From Bradyrhizobium tropiciagri (lineage in GTDB: Bacteria > Pseudomonadota > Alphaproteobacteria > Rhizobiales > Xanthobacteraceae): a stretch of DNA of 64,000 nucleotides. The translations under genes and the position numbers were made by a program. Below are positions 1 to 8,128 of this stretch, one piece after another. The first letter of the stretch is position 1. The number at the start of each line of letters is the position of its first letter. The stretch spans positions 1 through 64,000 of the forward strand of contig NZ_LFLZ01000006.1 of assembly GCF_001189845.1 (NCBI RefSeq), given 5' to 3'. The notes under the pieces were generated by a model. It worked only from the letters and a program-made list of their open reading frames with translations, was not told where the DNA came from and ran no database searches.

Positions 1-110
1 GAGAGGTCGATTTGCGTAGCAAATCGGGTGAGGGGTCCCGGTGTATCGAGAGAGCAAGAGCCCTCACCCGGATTGCTTCGCAATCCGACCTCTCCCCGGA
101 GGGGAGAGGT
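1..110. repeat. Palindromic intergenic repeat (GAGAGGTCG family)
   Basis: The left arm (about 1-36) reads GAGAGGTCGATTTGCG then GGGTGAGGGG. The right arm (61-96) is close to its reverse complement, followed by a CTCCCCGGAGGGGAG hairpin. The same words recur at 7050-7104 and, truncated, at 19483-19506. It lies downstream of the minus-strand gene ending at 155 and carries no reading frame. Confidence 0.7.
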
Positions 111-154
111 GAACCGAGACCGCGCAAGACCGATTCAGATCCGGCAGCAACAGA

Positions 155-619
155 TTAGAACATCGTGTTGTTGTTCGCCGGATTTTCCGGAATCGGCTGC
201 ACCACGTCCCAATGCTCGACGATCTTGCCGTCCTCGAGCTTGAAGATGTCGACGATCGCGTTGCCGCGGGTGCCGGGCTCGCGCACCGCGTGGACATGCA
301 GGATCACGTAGTCGCCGTCGACGAACGAACGCTTGATCTCGCTGTGCGAGTTCGGGAACTTGTCGCGCAGGAAGCCGATGAACTTGCGGAAGCCTTCGGG
401 GCCGTCGGCGGCGCCGGGATTGTGCTGCACATAGCGGTTGCCGACATAGGCGAGCGCAGCGTCAGCGTCCTTCTGGTTCAGTCCCTTGTCGTAGAACGCC
501 AGCACCGCCTTGCGGTTGGCTTCCTGCTGCGCCTCGCTGGTGGCCGCCATCGCGGACGACGACGCGAGCGCGAGGAGGAGAGCGGCGACGGCTGTCCGTG
601 GCCGGAGAAGGGTCTTCAT
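155..619 (-). CDS. Secreted SnoaL/NTF2-like protein
   Basis: This is a 154-residue protein. Residues 1-25 form a clear Sec signal peptide (MKTLLRPR, a hydrophobic core, then SSAMA before ATSEA), so the product is probably periplasmic. The rest looks like a small cone-shaped SnoaL-like fold: an N-terminal helix region (NRKAVLAFYDKGLNQKD), YVQHNPGAADGPEG in the middle, and strands ending DGKIVEHWDVVQPIP. Relatives are annotated as SnoaL-like polyketide-cyclase family or nuclear transport factor 2 family proteins. No catalytic role can be assigned. A GGGAG ribosome site lies 7 bases before the ATG. It reads toward the window edge, away from the hydrolase at 739-1659, and appears to be a single-gene unit. 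Confidence 0.8.
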   Translation of the reverse strand: MKTLLRPRTAVAALLLALASSSAMAATSEAQQEANRKAVLAFYDKGLNQKDADAALAYVGNRYVQHNPGAADGPEGFRKFIGFLRDKFPNSHSEIKRSFVDGDYVILHVHAVREPGTRGNAIVDIFKLEDGKIVEHWDVVQPIPENPANNNTMF

Positions 620-738
620 CTGGTGGCTCCCGAGGCTGATGGCGCGCGCCCGCGCGGCGCATCCTGCTCTCTACCGCCTCCGTGATACGGCCGAAAGAAC
701 GCACCCCTGGCTCACATGGTCACCAGGAGATACCGGCT

Positions 739-1659
739 TTATGCAGCCTTCGCCGCGGCGCCATGCGCATGCTTGTCGATGGCGTCGATGATCACTGGCC
801 ACATCGGGATCGGCAGCGCATGGCCCATGCCCTCGACCATCAGGAGCTTCGCGCCCGGGATCGAGGCCGCGGTGTCCTTGCCGCCCTCGGGGTGCACCAG
901 CGGATCGATGGTGCCGTGGATCACCAGCGTCGGCGCCTTGACGCTGCGCAGCCGTTCCTTGCGGCTGCCGGAGGCGAGGATGGCGCGCAGCTGGCGGCCG
1001 ACGCCCTCCGGGTTGAGGCCGCGCTCAAAGGCGCGCCGCGCGCGTTCGGGATCGAGCGCCTCGTCTTCAGGGAACGAGCCGTTGCGCAGCACCTTCCAGG
1101 TCTGCCCGTAGCGGACAAAATACTCTTCCTTGCTCTTCGGCGGCGGCGCCATCAGCACCGCGGTCGCCTCGCGGGTCGGTCCCGGTATCTTCGGATTGCC
1201 CGTGGTCGACATGATCGAGGTCAGCGAACGCACGCGCTCGGGGAAGGTGATCGCAACCTCCTGCGCGATCATGCCGCCCATCGAGGCGCCGACCAGATGC
1301 GCGGTGCGGATGCCAAGCGCGTCCATCAATCCGATCGTGTCCCGCGCCATGTCGGCCAGCCGGTAGGGCGCTGCCACGGGAATCTTCAGGAAGCGCAGCT
1401 TGATGAGCTCGAGCGCAGTCAGCCGCTTGCCGCCGCTCATGCGGGAGGACTTGCCGATATCCCTGTTGTCGAACCGGATCACGCGAAAACCGCGCGCGGC
1501 GAGCCGGCGACAGAATTCGTCGTCCCAATGGATCATCTGGGCGCCAAGGCCCATGATGAGAAGCAGCGGCTCCGCATTCGCATCGCCAAATATCTCGTAG
1601 CAGATGTCTATGCCGTTCGCGCGGGTTATTTGCGGCAACTGGTGGGCGAGCGTGGTCAC
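739..1659 (-). CDS. Alpha/beta hydrolase
   Basis: A 306-residue soluble alpha/beta hydrolase. The nucleophile elbow is GASMGG, the acid lies in HGTIDPL and the histidine in EGMGHALP. The oxyanion segment LLIMGLGAQMIHWDD comes early, as in the aclacinomycin methylesterase/proline-iminopeptidase-like branch. The start is a GTG preceded by AGGAGAGG, a strong ribosome site. It is transcribed away from the PHA synthase genes that begin at 1841, so the 181-base gap holds divergent promoters; I could not define them with confidence. The substrate is unknown; esterase or lactonase activity on a small hydrophobic molecule is the family expectation. Confidence 0.85.
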   Translation of the reverse strand: MTTLAHQLPQITRANGIDICYEIFGDANAEPLLLIMGLGAQMIHWDDEFCRRLAARGFRVIRFDNRDIGKSSRMSGGKRLTALELIKLRFLKIPVAAPYRLADMARDTIGLMDALGIRTAHLVGASMGGMIAQEVAITFPERVRSLTSIMSTTGNPKIPGPTREATAVLMAPPPKSKEEYFVRYGQTWKVLRNGSFPEDEALDPERARRAFERGLNPEGVGRQLRAILASGSRKERLRSVKAPTLVIHGTIDPLVHPEGGKDTAASIPGAKLLMVEGMGHALPIPMWPVIIDAIDKHAHGAAAKAA

Positions 1660-1840
1660 GGGCGTCCTCTCCTGGATTCGCGGTCAGGAACCTGCATGCT
1701 GCCATGGATTGACGCAGCGCAGAAGAGCTTCGACGTCGCTGGACGCGCCGCGCAGTTGACCGATCATTGGCAACAGTGTCGTATGGCGCAAACAAACCGA
1801 AGCGCGACAAGCGCTCGAAATTGCTGTGGAGGAGGGCCAC

Positions 1841-2224
1841 ATGGCCGACAAGGGCAACGACCCTGCCGTGATCTGGCAGACGATGATTGGCGAGATGGAG
1901 AAGGGGTTCAACTCCTTCGGCAACCAGCTGATGAGCTCGCCTGAATTCTCGAAGGTGATGAATCAAGCCGGCGGCGCTGCGGCGGGCGCGCAGAAGCAGC
2001 TCGGCGAGATGATGGAGAAATATCTGCTGGCGATGAACCTGCCGAGCCGCGCGCAGCTGGTCGGCATGGCCGAGCGCCTGCAGTCGATGGAGAACCAGCT
2101 CAACGAGATCAAGACGCTGCTGCAGCAGGTGCATCACAATTCGCTGGCGCCGGGCGATGGCCACGGCGCGACGCCACGGCCGCCGCGCACCAGGCGCCCG
2201 CCATCGCAGGGAGACAGCAAATGA
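1841..2224 (+). CDS. Small PhaE-like PHA synthase-associated protein
   Basis: A 127-residue protein, translationally coupled to phaC (ATGA overlap). The start chosen is the ATG after GGAGGAGGG at 1828-1836; a GTG five codons earlier has no ribosome site. The sequence is helical and charged, with MIGEMEKGFNSFGNQLMSSPEF near the start, then MLEKY-like EMMEKYLLAMNLPSRAQLVGMAERL and QSMENQLNEIKTLLQQ, a predicted coiled coil, then a Pro/Arg-rich tail. The NLPSR...ERLQ..E..L segment resembles the C-terminal part of PhaE-type synthase subunits. It is far shorter than classical PhaE (about 350 residues) and shorter than Bacillus PhaR (about 200). I infer an accessory subunit of the adjacent synthase. 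Confidence 0.75.
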   Translation: MADKGNDPAVIWQTMIGEMEKGFNSFGNQLMSSPEFSKVMNQAGGAAAGAQKQLGEMMEKYLLAMNLPSRAQLVGMAERLQSMENQLNEIKTLLQQVHHNSLAPGDGHGATPRPPRTRRPPSQGDSK

Positions 2225-3303
2225 ATGCTCCCACCCCGTTTGATTTCGCCTCGATCTCCGAGCGGGTCCAGTCCGAGGTGCAGCGCGCGATCCAGCGCAG
2301 CATCAAGGGCGTCGAGTACTTCTCGAGCTCGGGCCCCACGCTCGGCGAGACGCCGAAGGACGTGCTGTATTCACGCGGCACCATGAACCTCTATCACTAC
2401 CGGCCGATGTCCGACGAAGTCTATCGCGTGCCGGTGCTGATCGTGATGGCGACCACCAACCGCGGCTACATCCTCGACCTGGTGCCGGGGCAGAGCTTCA
2501 TCGAATTCCTGCTCAAGCGCGGCTTCGACGTCTACATGCTGGACTGGACCGCGCCGAAGCCCGAGGAGAAATCGCTGCGCATGGAGGACTACGTCCTCGA
2601 CTTCATCCCGGAATCGGTCCGCCGCGTGCAGCAGGATTCCGGCGAAAAGGACGTCTCGGTGATCGGCTATTGCTTCGGCGGCGTATTGTCGCTGCTCTAT
2701 GGCTCGATCTTCAACGACGGGCCGATGAAGAATTTGATCTGCTTCACCACGCCGATCGATTTCCGCGAGATGAAGCTGTTCTCGAATTTCGCCGATCGCC
2801 GCTACTTCGACGTCGACCGCCTGATCGACAGCACCGGCAACATGCCGCCCGAACTGATCCTGCAGTCGTTCGACATGCTGCGGCCGGCCGCGCGCGTCGT
2901 CGGCCAGATCCAGCTCTGGGACAACATCTGGAACGACGAGTTCGTCAAATCGTACCGGATGTTCGACCGCTGGGCGACCGACACGCTGCCGCTGGCCGGC
3001 GAGTATTTCCGCGCCATCACCAAAGATCTGATGTGGGACAACAAGCTCTACAACGACACCATGACGGTGGGCGGCCGCGAGGCCAAGCTTGCCAACATCA
3101 AGGTGCCGATCCTGCATGCGGTCGCCGAGCACGATCACATCGTGCCGTATGACGCGGCAAAGCACCTCATCACCAAGATCGGCTCGGCGGACAAGGAGGA
3201 AGTGATGCTGAAAGGCGGTCACGTCTCGCTGGTCGCCGGCGCCAATGCAATCAAGCGGCTGTGGCCGAAACTGGACTCCTGGTTGGGCAAGAGATCGACA
3301 TGA
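2221..3303 (+). CDS. phaC: Class III-type poly(3-hydroxyalkanoate) synthase PhaC
   Basis: A 360-residue synthase that polymerises hydroxyacyl-CoA into polyhydroxyalkanoate granules. Length and sequence fit the short class III/IV PhaC subunit (about 355 residues) rather than class I (about 590). The modified lipase box GYCFGG places the catalytic Cys at 151; the acid is Asp305 (AEHDHIV) and the base His334 (KGGHVSL), the same order and spacing as in Allochromatium PhaC. It overlaps the small PhaE-like gene upstream and a GNAT gene downstream by four bases each, so the three form one operon. A phasin gene lies about 0.8 kb downstream. Class III synthases need a partner subunit, which here would be the unusually small upstream protein. 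Confidence 0.93.
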   Translation: MNAPTPFDFASISERVQSEVQRAIQRSIKGVEYFSSSGPTLGETPKDVLYSRGTMNLYHYRPMSDEVYRVPVLIVMATTNRGYILDLVPGQSFIEFLLKRGFDVYMLDWTAPKPEEKSLRMEDYVLDFIPESVRRVQQDSGEKDVSVIGYCFGGVLSLLYGSIFNDGPMKNLICFTTPIDFREMKLFSNFADRRYFDVDRLIDSTGNMPPELILQSFDMLRPAARVVGQIQLWDNIWNDEFVKSYRMFDRWATDTLPLAGEYFRAITKDLMWDNKLYNDTMTVGGREAKLANIKVPILHAVAEHDHIVPYDAAKHLITKIGSADKEEVMLKGGHVSLVAGANAIKRLWPKLDSWLGKRST

Positions 3304-3896
3304 CCGAACAACGTTCCTATCCGCGCCACGTCAAGACCGAGGCGGGCGACATCGAGTTCCGGCTGATGAAGCGGGCCGACGAGGCCGCGGTGCTGGCCTT
3401 CGCACAGAAACTGCCGACGCATGATCTGCTGTTCCTGCCGCGCAACATCAGCCAGCCGAAGGTGCTGTCGGCCTGGATCAACGAGATCGAGCGCGGCGAC
3501 ATCACGAGCCTGCTCGCGGTCAAGGACGGCACGGTGGTCGGCTGCGGCACCCTGGTGCGCGATCCGCACTCCTGGTCGCCGCATGTCGGCGAGATCCGGA
3601 TGGTGGTGTCGCTCGACGTGCGCGGGCAGGGCGTCGGCCGGGCGCTGTCGCAGGAGACCTTCGCTATCGCCCTTGGCGCCGGGCTGGAGAAGTTCTCGGT
3701 GCAGATGACCGTCGACCAGCGGGCGGCGATCGCGCTGTTCGAAAGCCTCGGCTTCAAGGCGGAGGCCCTGCTGCGCGACCATGTCCGCGACGTCGAGGGC
3801 AAGACCCACGACATCGTCGTGCTCGGGCACAATGTGGCGCAGGTTCGGGCGCAGATGGAGGCCTACGGGCTACCCGGAGCGGTTGGTGGTGACTAA
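3300..3896 (+). CDS. GNAT family N-acetyltransferase
   Basis: A 198-residue acetyltransferase. The ATG at 3300 overlaps the phaC stop (ATGA), which decides the start over an in-frame codon 39 bases upstream. The acetyl-CoA binding region is visible as VGEIRMVVSLDVRGQGVGRAL, with the Q/R-x-x-G-x-G/A pattern in RGQGVG, followed by the C-terminal FESLGFKAEALLRDHV, typical of GNAT beta-6/7. Translational coupling to phaC suggests co-expression with PHA synthesis, but no acceptor substrate can be inferred; it may acetylate a protein or small amine. Confidence 0.85.
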   Translation: MTEQRSYPRHVKTEAGDIEFRLMKRADEAAVLAFAQKLPTHDLLFLPRNISQPKVLSAWINEIERGDITSLLAVKDGTVVGCGTLVRDPHSWSPHVGEIRMVVSLDVRGQGVGRALSQETFAIALGAGLEKFSVQMTVDQRAAIALFESLGFKAEALLRDHVRDVEGKTHDIVVLGHNVAQVRAQMEAYGLPGAVGGD

Positions 3897-3969
3897 ATAC
3901 CTCTAGTTGCCGGTTCCGCGGGCAATCTGCCGGTTATTCATGCTATTCACGAGTTCGTGATATCGCGCT

Positions 3970-3985
3970 GCAACATCGATGTTGC
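3970..3985. promoter_or_regulatory. Palindromic operator upstream of phasin
   Basis: GCAACATCGATGTTGC is a perfect 16-bp palindrome. Its right end overlaps the best -35 candidate of the phasin promoter (TTGCGA, 3982-3987), the position expected for a repressor. PHA-granule regulators of the PhaR type bind TGC-rich dyads upstream of phasin genes, so PhaR is the obvious candidate; that link is inference. Confidence 0.55.
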
Positions 3986-4010
3986 GACGCACCATGGATT
4001 GTGACATAAC
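3982..4010 (+). promoter_or_regulatory. Candidate phasin promoter
   Basis: TTGCGA (3982-3987), 17 bases, then CATAAC (4005-4010) gives four matches to each half of the sigma-70 consensus at optimal spacing. A GGATGGAGAG ribosome site sits upstream of the phasin ATG at 4078. Overlap with the palindrome 3970-3985 supports a repressible promoter. Confidence 0.4.
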
Positions 4011-4077
4011 ACTTTTGCCCCGGGCCAATCCGGACGGGGTGAGCCCATAGCTCAAACCTGAGGATGGAGAGACCCCA

Positions 4078-4554
4078 ATGACCACCGAAACCAATTCCGT
4101 GCTGAACAGCGTCAAGGAAGCCTTCGCGCCCGTCACCGAGGCGTTCACCAAGCTGCAGAACCTGGAAGTTCCGGAAGCCGCCCGTGAGTTCGTGAAGAAG
4201 CAGGCCGAGGCCGCCAAGACCCGCGCTGCCGATGCGTATGCCGGCTCCGAGAAGGTGACCAACGTGATCGAGACCGCTGTTGCCGGTTCGGTGACCGAAG
4301 CCGCCAAGATCAGCCGCAACATCCAGCAGGCGATCTACCAGGACGCCGAGGCGTTCTTCGCCGGCATCGACAAGCTCGCTTCCGCCAAGTCGCTGAGCGA
4401 AGCCGCCCAGATCCAGTCGGACCTGGTCCGTGCGCGTGGCGAACTGTTCGTCTCGCGGGCGAAGGCCACGTCAGAGTATCTCGGCAAGCTCGTCACCGAC
4501 GGTGCGAAGACCGCGCAGGACAACTTCGCCAAGGTCTACGGCAAGACCGCCTGA
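4078..4554 (+). CDS. Phasin (PHA granule surface protein)
   Basis: A 158-residue, Ala/Lys/Glu-rich, almost wholly helical protein without cysteine or signal peptide, typical of the phasin_2 family of rhizobia. Recognisable segments are the N-terminal SVKEAFAPVTEAFTKLQNLEVPEAAREFVKKQ and the C-terminal FVSRAKATSEYLGKLVTDGAKTAQDNF (positions about 10-44 and 124-150). Phasins coat PHA granules and control their number and size. The neighbouring phaC operon supports the call. It is a single-gene transcript: own promoter with operator (3970-4010) and a strong terminator at 4586. Because the codon choice is highly optimised and the terminator strong, high expression is likely. Confidence 0.92.
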   Translation: MTTETNSVLNSVKEAFAPVTEAFTKLQNLEVPEAAREFVKKQAEAAKTRAADAYAGSEKVTNVIETAVAGSVTEAAKISRNIQQAIYQDAEAFFAGIDKLASAKSLSEAAQIQSDLVRARGELFVSRAKATSEYLGKLVTDGAKTAQDNFAKVYGKTA

Positions 4555-4585
4555 TCGCGCTTGCACTGACCAACTGCCCTTTTCG

Positions 4586-4617
4586 AAGGCCCGCCATTTC
4601 GCGGGCCTTCTTTTTTG
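4586..4617 (+). terminator. Rho-independent terminator after phasin
   Basis: A perfect 9-bp stem, AAGGCCCGC (4586-4594) and GCGGGCCTT (4601-4609), with a 6-base loop, is followed by CTTTTTTG. This is 32 bases after the phasin stop codon. Confidence 0.9.
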
Positions 4618-4627
4618 CCCCACAGTC

Positions 4628-4735
4628 GTCATCCTGAGGTGCGAGCCGTCTTCGGCGAGCTCGAAGGATGGCCACGAGCGACGGTGCTTGTGGCCATCCT
4701 TCGAGGCGCGCAAAGTGCGCGCACCTCAGGATGAC
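4628..4735. repeat. Palindromic repeat, GTCATCCTGAGG family, copy 1
   Basis: The element begins GTCATCCTGAGGTGCG and ends with the inverse, CGCACCTCAGGATGAC. Internally CTCGAAGGATGGCCAC pairs with GTGGCCATCCTTCGAG. Four further copies lie at 9507, 41504, 52852 and 63823, all intergenic. It can fold as a long cruciform but has no T-tract. Confidence 0.85.
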
Positions 4736-4772
4736 GTCCGTGCGTGCGGCATCTATTTAATTGAAAGCCGTC

Positions 4773-6056
4773 ATGACCCTTCCCGTCGCCCTCACCTCAA
4801 CGCCCGTCGATGCCGAACGCGCAGCCGAGCTGCGCCGCGTGAAGTGGCTGGCGACCGGGGTGCTGGCGGCAACCCTCATCATCTTCATCGTCTCGAAGGC
4901 GCTGCTGCCGGTGCATCCCGTGTTCGGCTTCATCGCGGCATTTGCCGAAGCCGCGACCATCGGCGGGCTCGCCGACTGGTATGCCGTCGTCGCGCTGTTC
5001 AAGCGGCCGCTGGGCTTGCCGATCCCGCACACCGCGATCATCCAGAGCAATCAGGAGCGCATCGCCGAGAAGCTCGGCGAGTTCATCGAGAACAATTTTC
5101 TGGAATCCGGGCCGGTCGAGGCCAAGCTCCGCGAGATCGATTTCGGTTCGTTCATCGCCGACTGGCTGCGCGACCGCAAGCGGTCCGAGGATCTCGCCCG
5201 CTTCGTGCTGCGGATGCTGCCCGAAGCGTTCGCGGCGACCGAGAGCTCGGGGTTGATGCAGTTCATCAGCCGCCGCATCACGACGCAGGTGCTCGCGATC
5301 GATCTCGCCCCGCTCGCGGCCGGCGCGCTGCGCGGTTTCGTGCAGGAGGGCAAGCATAGCGGCCTGCTCGACGACATCCTGCGCGTGCTGCACCAGACGC
5401 TGACGCAGCAGGAGACCATGACCGTGATCCGCGACAAGGTCCGCGCGGAGATGCCGACGCTGCTTCGGCTCTATCGTGCCGACAAATTCGTGGTGAACCG
5501 GATCATCGCCTCGGCCACGAAATTCTTCGAGGAAGTGCGCAACGATCCGAAGCATCCGTTCCGCGGCGAGTTCGACCGCATGCTGCTGTCGTTCGTCGAT
5601 CGGCTCGGCAGCGACAAGGCATTCGCCGATCGCATCGACGGTCTGAAGCGCGATCTGATGGCGCGGCCGGAGCTTGCCAATCTCGGGCGCACCATCTGGG
5701 CCAACGTCAAGGACTTCATCGAGCGCAGCGCCTCGGGCGAGTCGCAGGTGCTGCAGCATCAGTTGGCGAGGATGTTCGTCGAGGCCGGCGATGCTCTCCA
5801 CGGAGATGCCGAGCTGCGCGGTGAGATCAATCAAGGCCTGGTCGCGATCCTGCGCACCGTCGTCGCCGAGCAGAAGAGCGGTGTCTCGAGCTTCATCGCC
5901 GACCAGATGAAGAGCTGGGACATGGAGCAATTGATCTCGTTGATCGAGGTCAATGTCGGCAAGGACCTGCAATACATCCGCTTCAACGGTTCGCTGATCG
6001 GTGGGCTTGCCGGGCTCGCGCTTTACACGCTGGAATACGTGCTGCGGCTGCTGTGA
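4773..6056 (+). CDS. DUF445 family inner-membrane protein
   Basis: A 427-residue protein of the DUF445 (YjiN-like) family. A transmembrane helix near the N-terminus (WLATGVLAATLIIFIVSKALL) is followed by the family signature FIAAFAEAATIGGLADWYAVVALFKRPLG. A long helical region covers residues about 80-395, and a second membrane helix closes the protein (SLIGGLAGLALYTLEYVLRLL). The two termini would be anchored in the inner membrane with the coiled middle on one side. Function is unknown for the family. The ATG at 4773 is preceded by GAAAG; a TTG four codons upstream is an alternative. Nothing in the context suggests a partner. Confidence 0.85.
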   Translation: MTLPVALTSTPVDAERAAELRRVKWLATGVLAATLIIFIVSKALLPVHPVFGFIAAFAEAATIGGLADWYAVVALFKRPLGLPIPHTAIIQSNQERIAEKLGEFIENNFLESGPVEAKLREIDFGSFIADWLRDRKRSEDLARFVLRMLPEAFAATESSGLMQFISRRITTQVLAIDLAPLAAGALRGFVQEGKHSGLLDDILRVLHQTLTQQETMTVIRDKVRAEMPTLLRLYRADKFVVNRIIASATKFFEEVRNDPKHPFRGEFDRMLLSFVDRLGSDKAFADRIDGLKRDLMARPELANLGRTIWANVKDFIERSASGESQVLQHQLARMFVEAGDALHGDAELRGEINQGLVAILRTVVAEQKSGVSSFIADQMKSWDMEQLISLIEVNVGKDLQYIRFNGSLIGGLAGLALYTLEYVLRLL

Positions 6057-6158
6057 CCGATTGGGCACGGACGTCACAATAGTTGTGGCAAGTGTGACTT
6101 GGGCCGCTTGCACGAAAGTGATCGCTTCCCTAGCTTTTCAAGGTTGATTGTGCGTTGC

Positions 6159-6183
6159 GGAACGATTCCGCCGGGTTTGCGTC
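6159..6183 (+). promoter_or_regulatory. Possible EcfG-type general stress promoter
   Basis: GGAAC (6159-6163) and CGTC (6180-6183) are 16 bases apart. Alphaproteobacterial EcfG promoters read GGAAC-N16/17-CGTT, so this has one mismatch. It lies 75 bases upstream of the hydrolase start at 6259. Tentative. Confidence 0.3.
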
Positions 6184-6258
6184 AACTCCGTTGACCTATT
6201 CTCGTTGATTCCATTGCCGGCCGCCGGGACGTCAGGGGCCGTCTGAAGAGGAGTTGAA

Positions 6259-7029
6259 ATGTCCGTTGCTGCGCAGACGCTACGCCCGCCGTCCAGGACG
6301 CTGATGTTCCTGGAAGGCCGCGCCATTCATGAGCTCGGTGCCTTTCTTGGTGCATTGCCGCTGTTGAGCCTCGCGCCGCGCGGCGACGGGCATCCGGTAC
6401 TCGTGCTGCCCGGGCTGATTGCCTCCGACATGTCCACGCGTCCGCTGCGCGACTTCCTCAAGAGCAAGGGCTACGCCGTCAGCGGCTGGCGCCAGGGCCG
6501 CAACCTCGGGCTGCGCTCCGGCGTGCAGGACGGGATGGTCGATCTGCTGCAGGAGATGAATGAGACCAGCGGCCGCAAGGTCTCGCTGGTCGGCTGGAGC
6601 CTCGGCGGCCTCTATGCGCGCCAGCTCGCCAAGATGATGCCGGAGCGCGTACGCCAGGTGATCACACTCGGCAGCCCGTTCGCTGCAGGCCCGAAATCGA
6701 CCAACGCCTGGCGCGTCTACGAGATGGCCAGCGGCCGCCGCGCCGACGAGGAGGATTCGCGTTTCGGCGGCTCGCTCGCCAGCGCGCCGCCGGTGCCGAC
6801 CACCGCGATCTTCAGCCGCACCGACGGCGTCTGCGCCTGGCAGGGCTGCCGCGAGCAGAACTCGCCGATGACCGACAGCATCGAGGTCGAGAGCAGCCAT
6901 TGCGGCATGGGCCATCACCCGGCCGTCGTCTACGCGGTCGCCGATCGGCTCGCGCAGAAGGACGGCGAATGGGCGCCGTTCGATCGCAGCGGCTGGCGCA
7001 GCCTCGTCTATCCGAATCCCAATCGCTGA
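6259..7029 (+). CDS. Lipase-like alpha/beta hydrolase (PGAP1-like)
   Basis: A 256-residue cytoplasmic alpha/beta hydrolase with the lipase box GWSLGG in VSLVGWSLGGLYARQLAK. A conserved stretch HPVLVLPGLIASDMSTRPLRD precedes it, where lipases place the oxyanion hole; ITLGSPF follows the nucleophile as in triacylglycerol lipases and PGAP1-like proteins. Candidate Asp is in FSRTDGVCAWQGC and His in SSHCGMGHHPAV. There is no signal peptide. AGAGGAG eleven bases before the ATG supports the start. The gene stands alone between repeats; a weak EcfG-like promoter precedes it. The substrate is unknown. Confidence 0.8.
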   Translation: MSVAAQTLRPPSRTLMFLEGRAIHELGAFLGALPLLSLAPRGDGHPVLVLPGLIASDMSTRPLRDFLKSKGYAVSGWRQGRNLGLRSGVQDGMVDLLQEMNETSGRKVSLVGWSLGGLYARQLAKMMPERVRQVITLGSPFAAGPKSTNAWRVYEMASGRRADEEDSRFGGSLASAPPVPTTAIFSRTDGVCAWQGCREQNSPMTDSIEVESSHCGMGHHPAVVYAVADRLAQKDGEWAPFDRSGWRSLVYPNPNR

Positions 7030-7049
7030 GTCTTGCGAGCTCTCTCTTC

Positions 7050-7104
7050 ACCTCGCCCCGCTTGCGGGGAGAGGTCGATTGCGAAGCAATCCGGGTGAGG
7101 GGGA
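7050..7104. repeat. Palindromic repeat, GAGAGGTCG family, copy 2
   Basis: CACCTCGCCCCGCTTGCGGGG is followed by AGAGGTCGATTGCGAAGC and AATCCGGGTGAGGGGG. This is the same module as at 1-110, in a more compact form, directly after the hydrolase gene. Confidence 0.7.
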
Positions 7105-7141
7105 GTCGCCGCTAGGGCAACTTTCACCGTGTATGCGGAGA

Positions 7142-7211
7142 GTCCCCCTCATCCCGACCTTCTCAGAGCGAGCTTCGCTCGCCTCGGCCCCGCGCGCGGG
7201 GAGAAGGGGTA
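7142..7211. repeat. Second intergenic hairpin repeat before paaX
   Basis: GTCCCCCTCATCCCGACCTTCTC leads into the dyad GAGCGAGCTTCGCTCGC, then CCCCGCGCGCGGGG and GAGAAGGGG, which pairs with the start. It looks like a separate module of the intergenic palindrome family. It ends about 50 bases upstream of paaX and could insulate paaX from upstream transcription. Confidence 0.55.
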
Positions 7212-7258
7212 GACCTCCGCATTGTCGTGAATCGACAAAACGCGCTATGCGTTGAGGC

Positions 7259-8128
7259 ATGCCGCAGCCGCTTGCCCGCATCGTCGATCAGCTGAAGCGC
7301 GAGCCGTCTCGCACCGGCTCGATCATCATCACTGTGTTCGGCGATTCCATCGTGCCGCGCGGCGGTTCGGTGTGGCTCGGCACGCTGCTCGAATTCTTCA
7401 AGTCGCTCGACATCGACGGCAATGTGGTGCGCACCGCGATGTCGCGGCTCGCCGCCGACGGCTGGCTCGAGCGCAGCAAGGTCGGCCGCAACAGTTTCTA
7501 TCGGTTGAATGCAAAAGGCCGGCAGACCTTCGACACCGCGACCAGGCACATCTACGATCCGCCGCCGTCGGACTGGACCGGCCGCTTCGAGCTGCTGCTG
7601 ATCGGCAATGCCGAGGACCGCGACGCCGCGCGCGAGGCACTGAAGAATGCCGGCTTCGGCAGCCCGCTGCCCGGCGTGTGGGTTGCACCGTCGGGCGCGC
7701 CGATCCCGGATGAAGCGGCGCGCGCGATCCGTCTGGAAGTCTCCGCAGAAGACGACAGCGGGCGCCGGCTGCTCAGCGAAAGCTGGCCGCTCGATCGCAC
7801 CGCGGATGCCTATCTGAAGTTCATGAAGACCTTCGAGCCGCTGCACGGCTGGATCGTGCGAGGCGAGACGCTGAGCGACGCCGACGCCTTCACCGCGCGC
7901 ATCCTGCTGATCCATCACTACCGCCGGGTCGTGCTGCGCGATCCGCTGCTGCCGTATCAGCTTTTGCCGAAGGATTGGCCGGGCAGGGCCGCGCGCAAAC
8001 TCTGCGGCGAAATCTATCGCGGGCTGCTTTCGTCGTCGGAACAATGGCTTGACGACCATGCAACCAACGAGGACGGGCCGCTGCCGAAGCCCAACGGGGC
8101 GGTGGCGCGGCGTTTCGAGGGCATCTGA
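7259..8128 (+). CDS. paaX: PaaX, phenylacetate operon transcriptional repressor
   Basis: A 289-residue GntR-like winged-helix repressor of phenylacetate catabolism; PaaX proteins release DNA on binding phenylacetyl-CoA. The family N-terminus is clear (TGSIIITVFGDSIVPRGGSVWLGTLLE), with the winged helix in VRTAMSRLAADGWLERSKVGRNSFYRL (about residues 58-85). The C-terminal domain carries FEPLHGWIVRGETLSDADAF and the family ending HHYRRVVLRDPLLPYQLLPKDWPG. It lies immediately upstream of, and co-oriented with, paaA, separated by an AT-rich 76-base region with a long inverted repeat, the likely operator. Confidence 0.93.
   Translation: MPQPLARIVDQLKREPSRTGSIIITVFGDSIVPRGGSVWLGTLLEFFKSLDIDGNVVRTAMSRLAADGWLERSKVGRNSFYRLNAKGRQTFDTATRHIYDPPPSDWTGRFELLLIGNAEDRDAAREALKNAGFGSPLPGVWVAPSGAPIPDEAARAIRLEVSAEDDSGRRLLSESWPLDRTADAYLKFMKTFEPLHGWIVRGETLSDADAFTARILLIHHYRRVVLRDPLLPYQLLPKDWPGRAARKLCGEIYRGLLSSSEQWLDDHATNEDGPLPKPNGAVARRFEGI

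Noticed and set aside
4628..4735. Long palindrome considered as a terminator
   Set aside because: It has no T-tract and recurs at four other places in both inter-gene and intra-operon positions, so it is a repeat element; the true phasin terminator is at 4586-4617.
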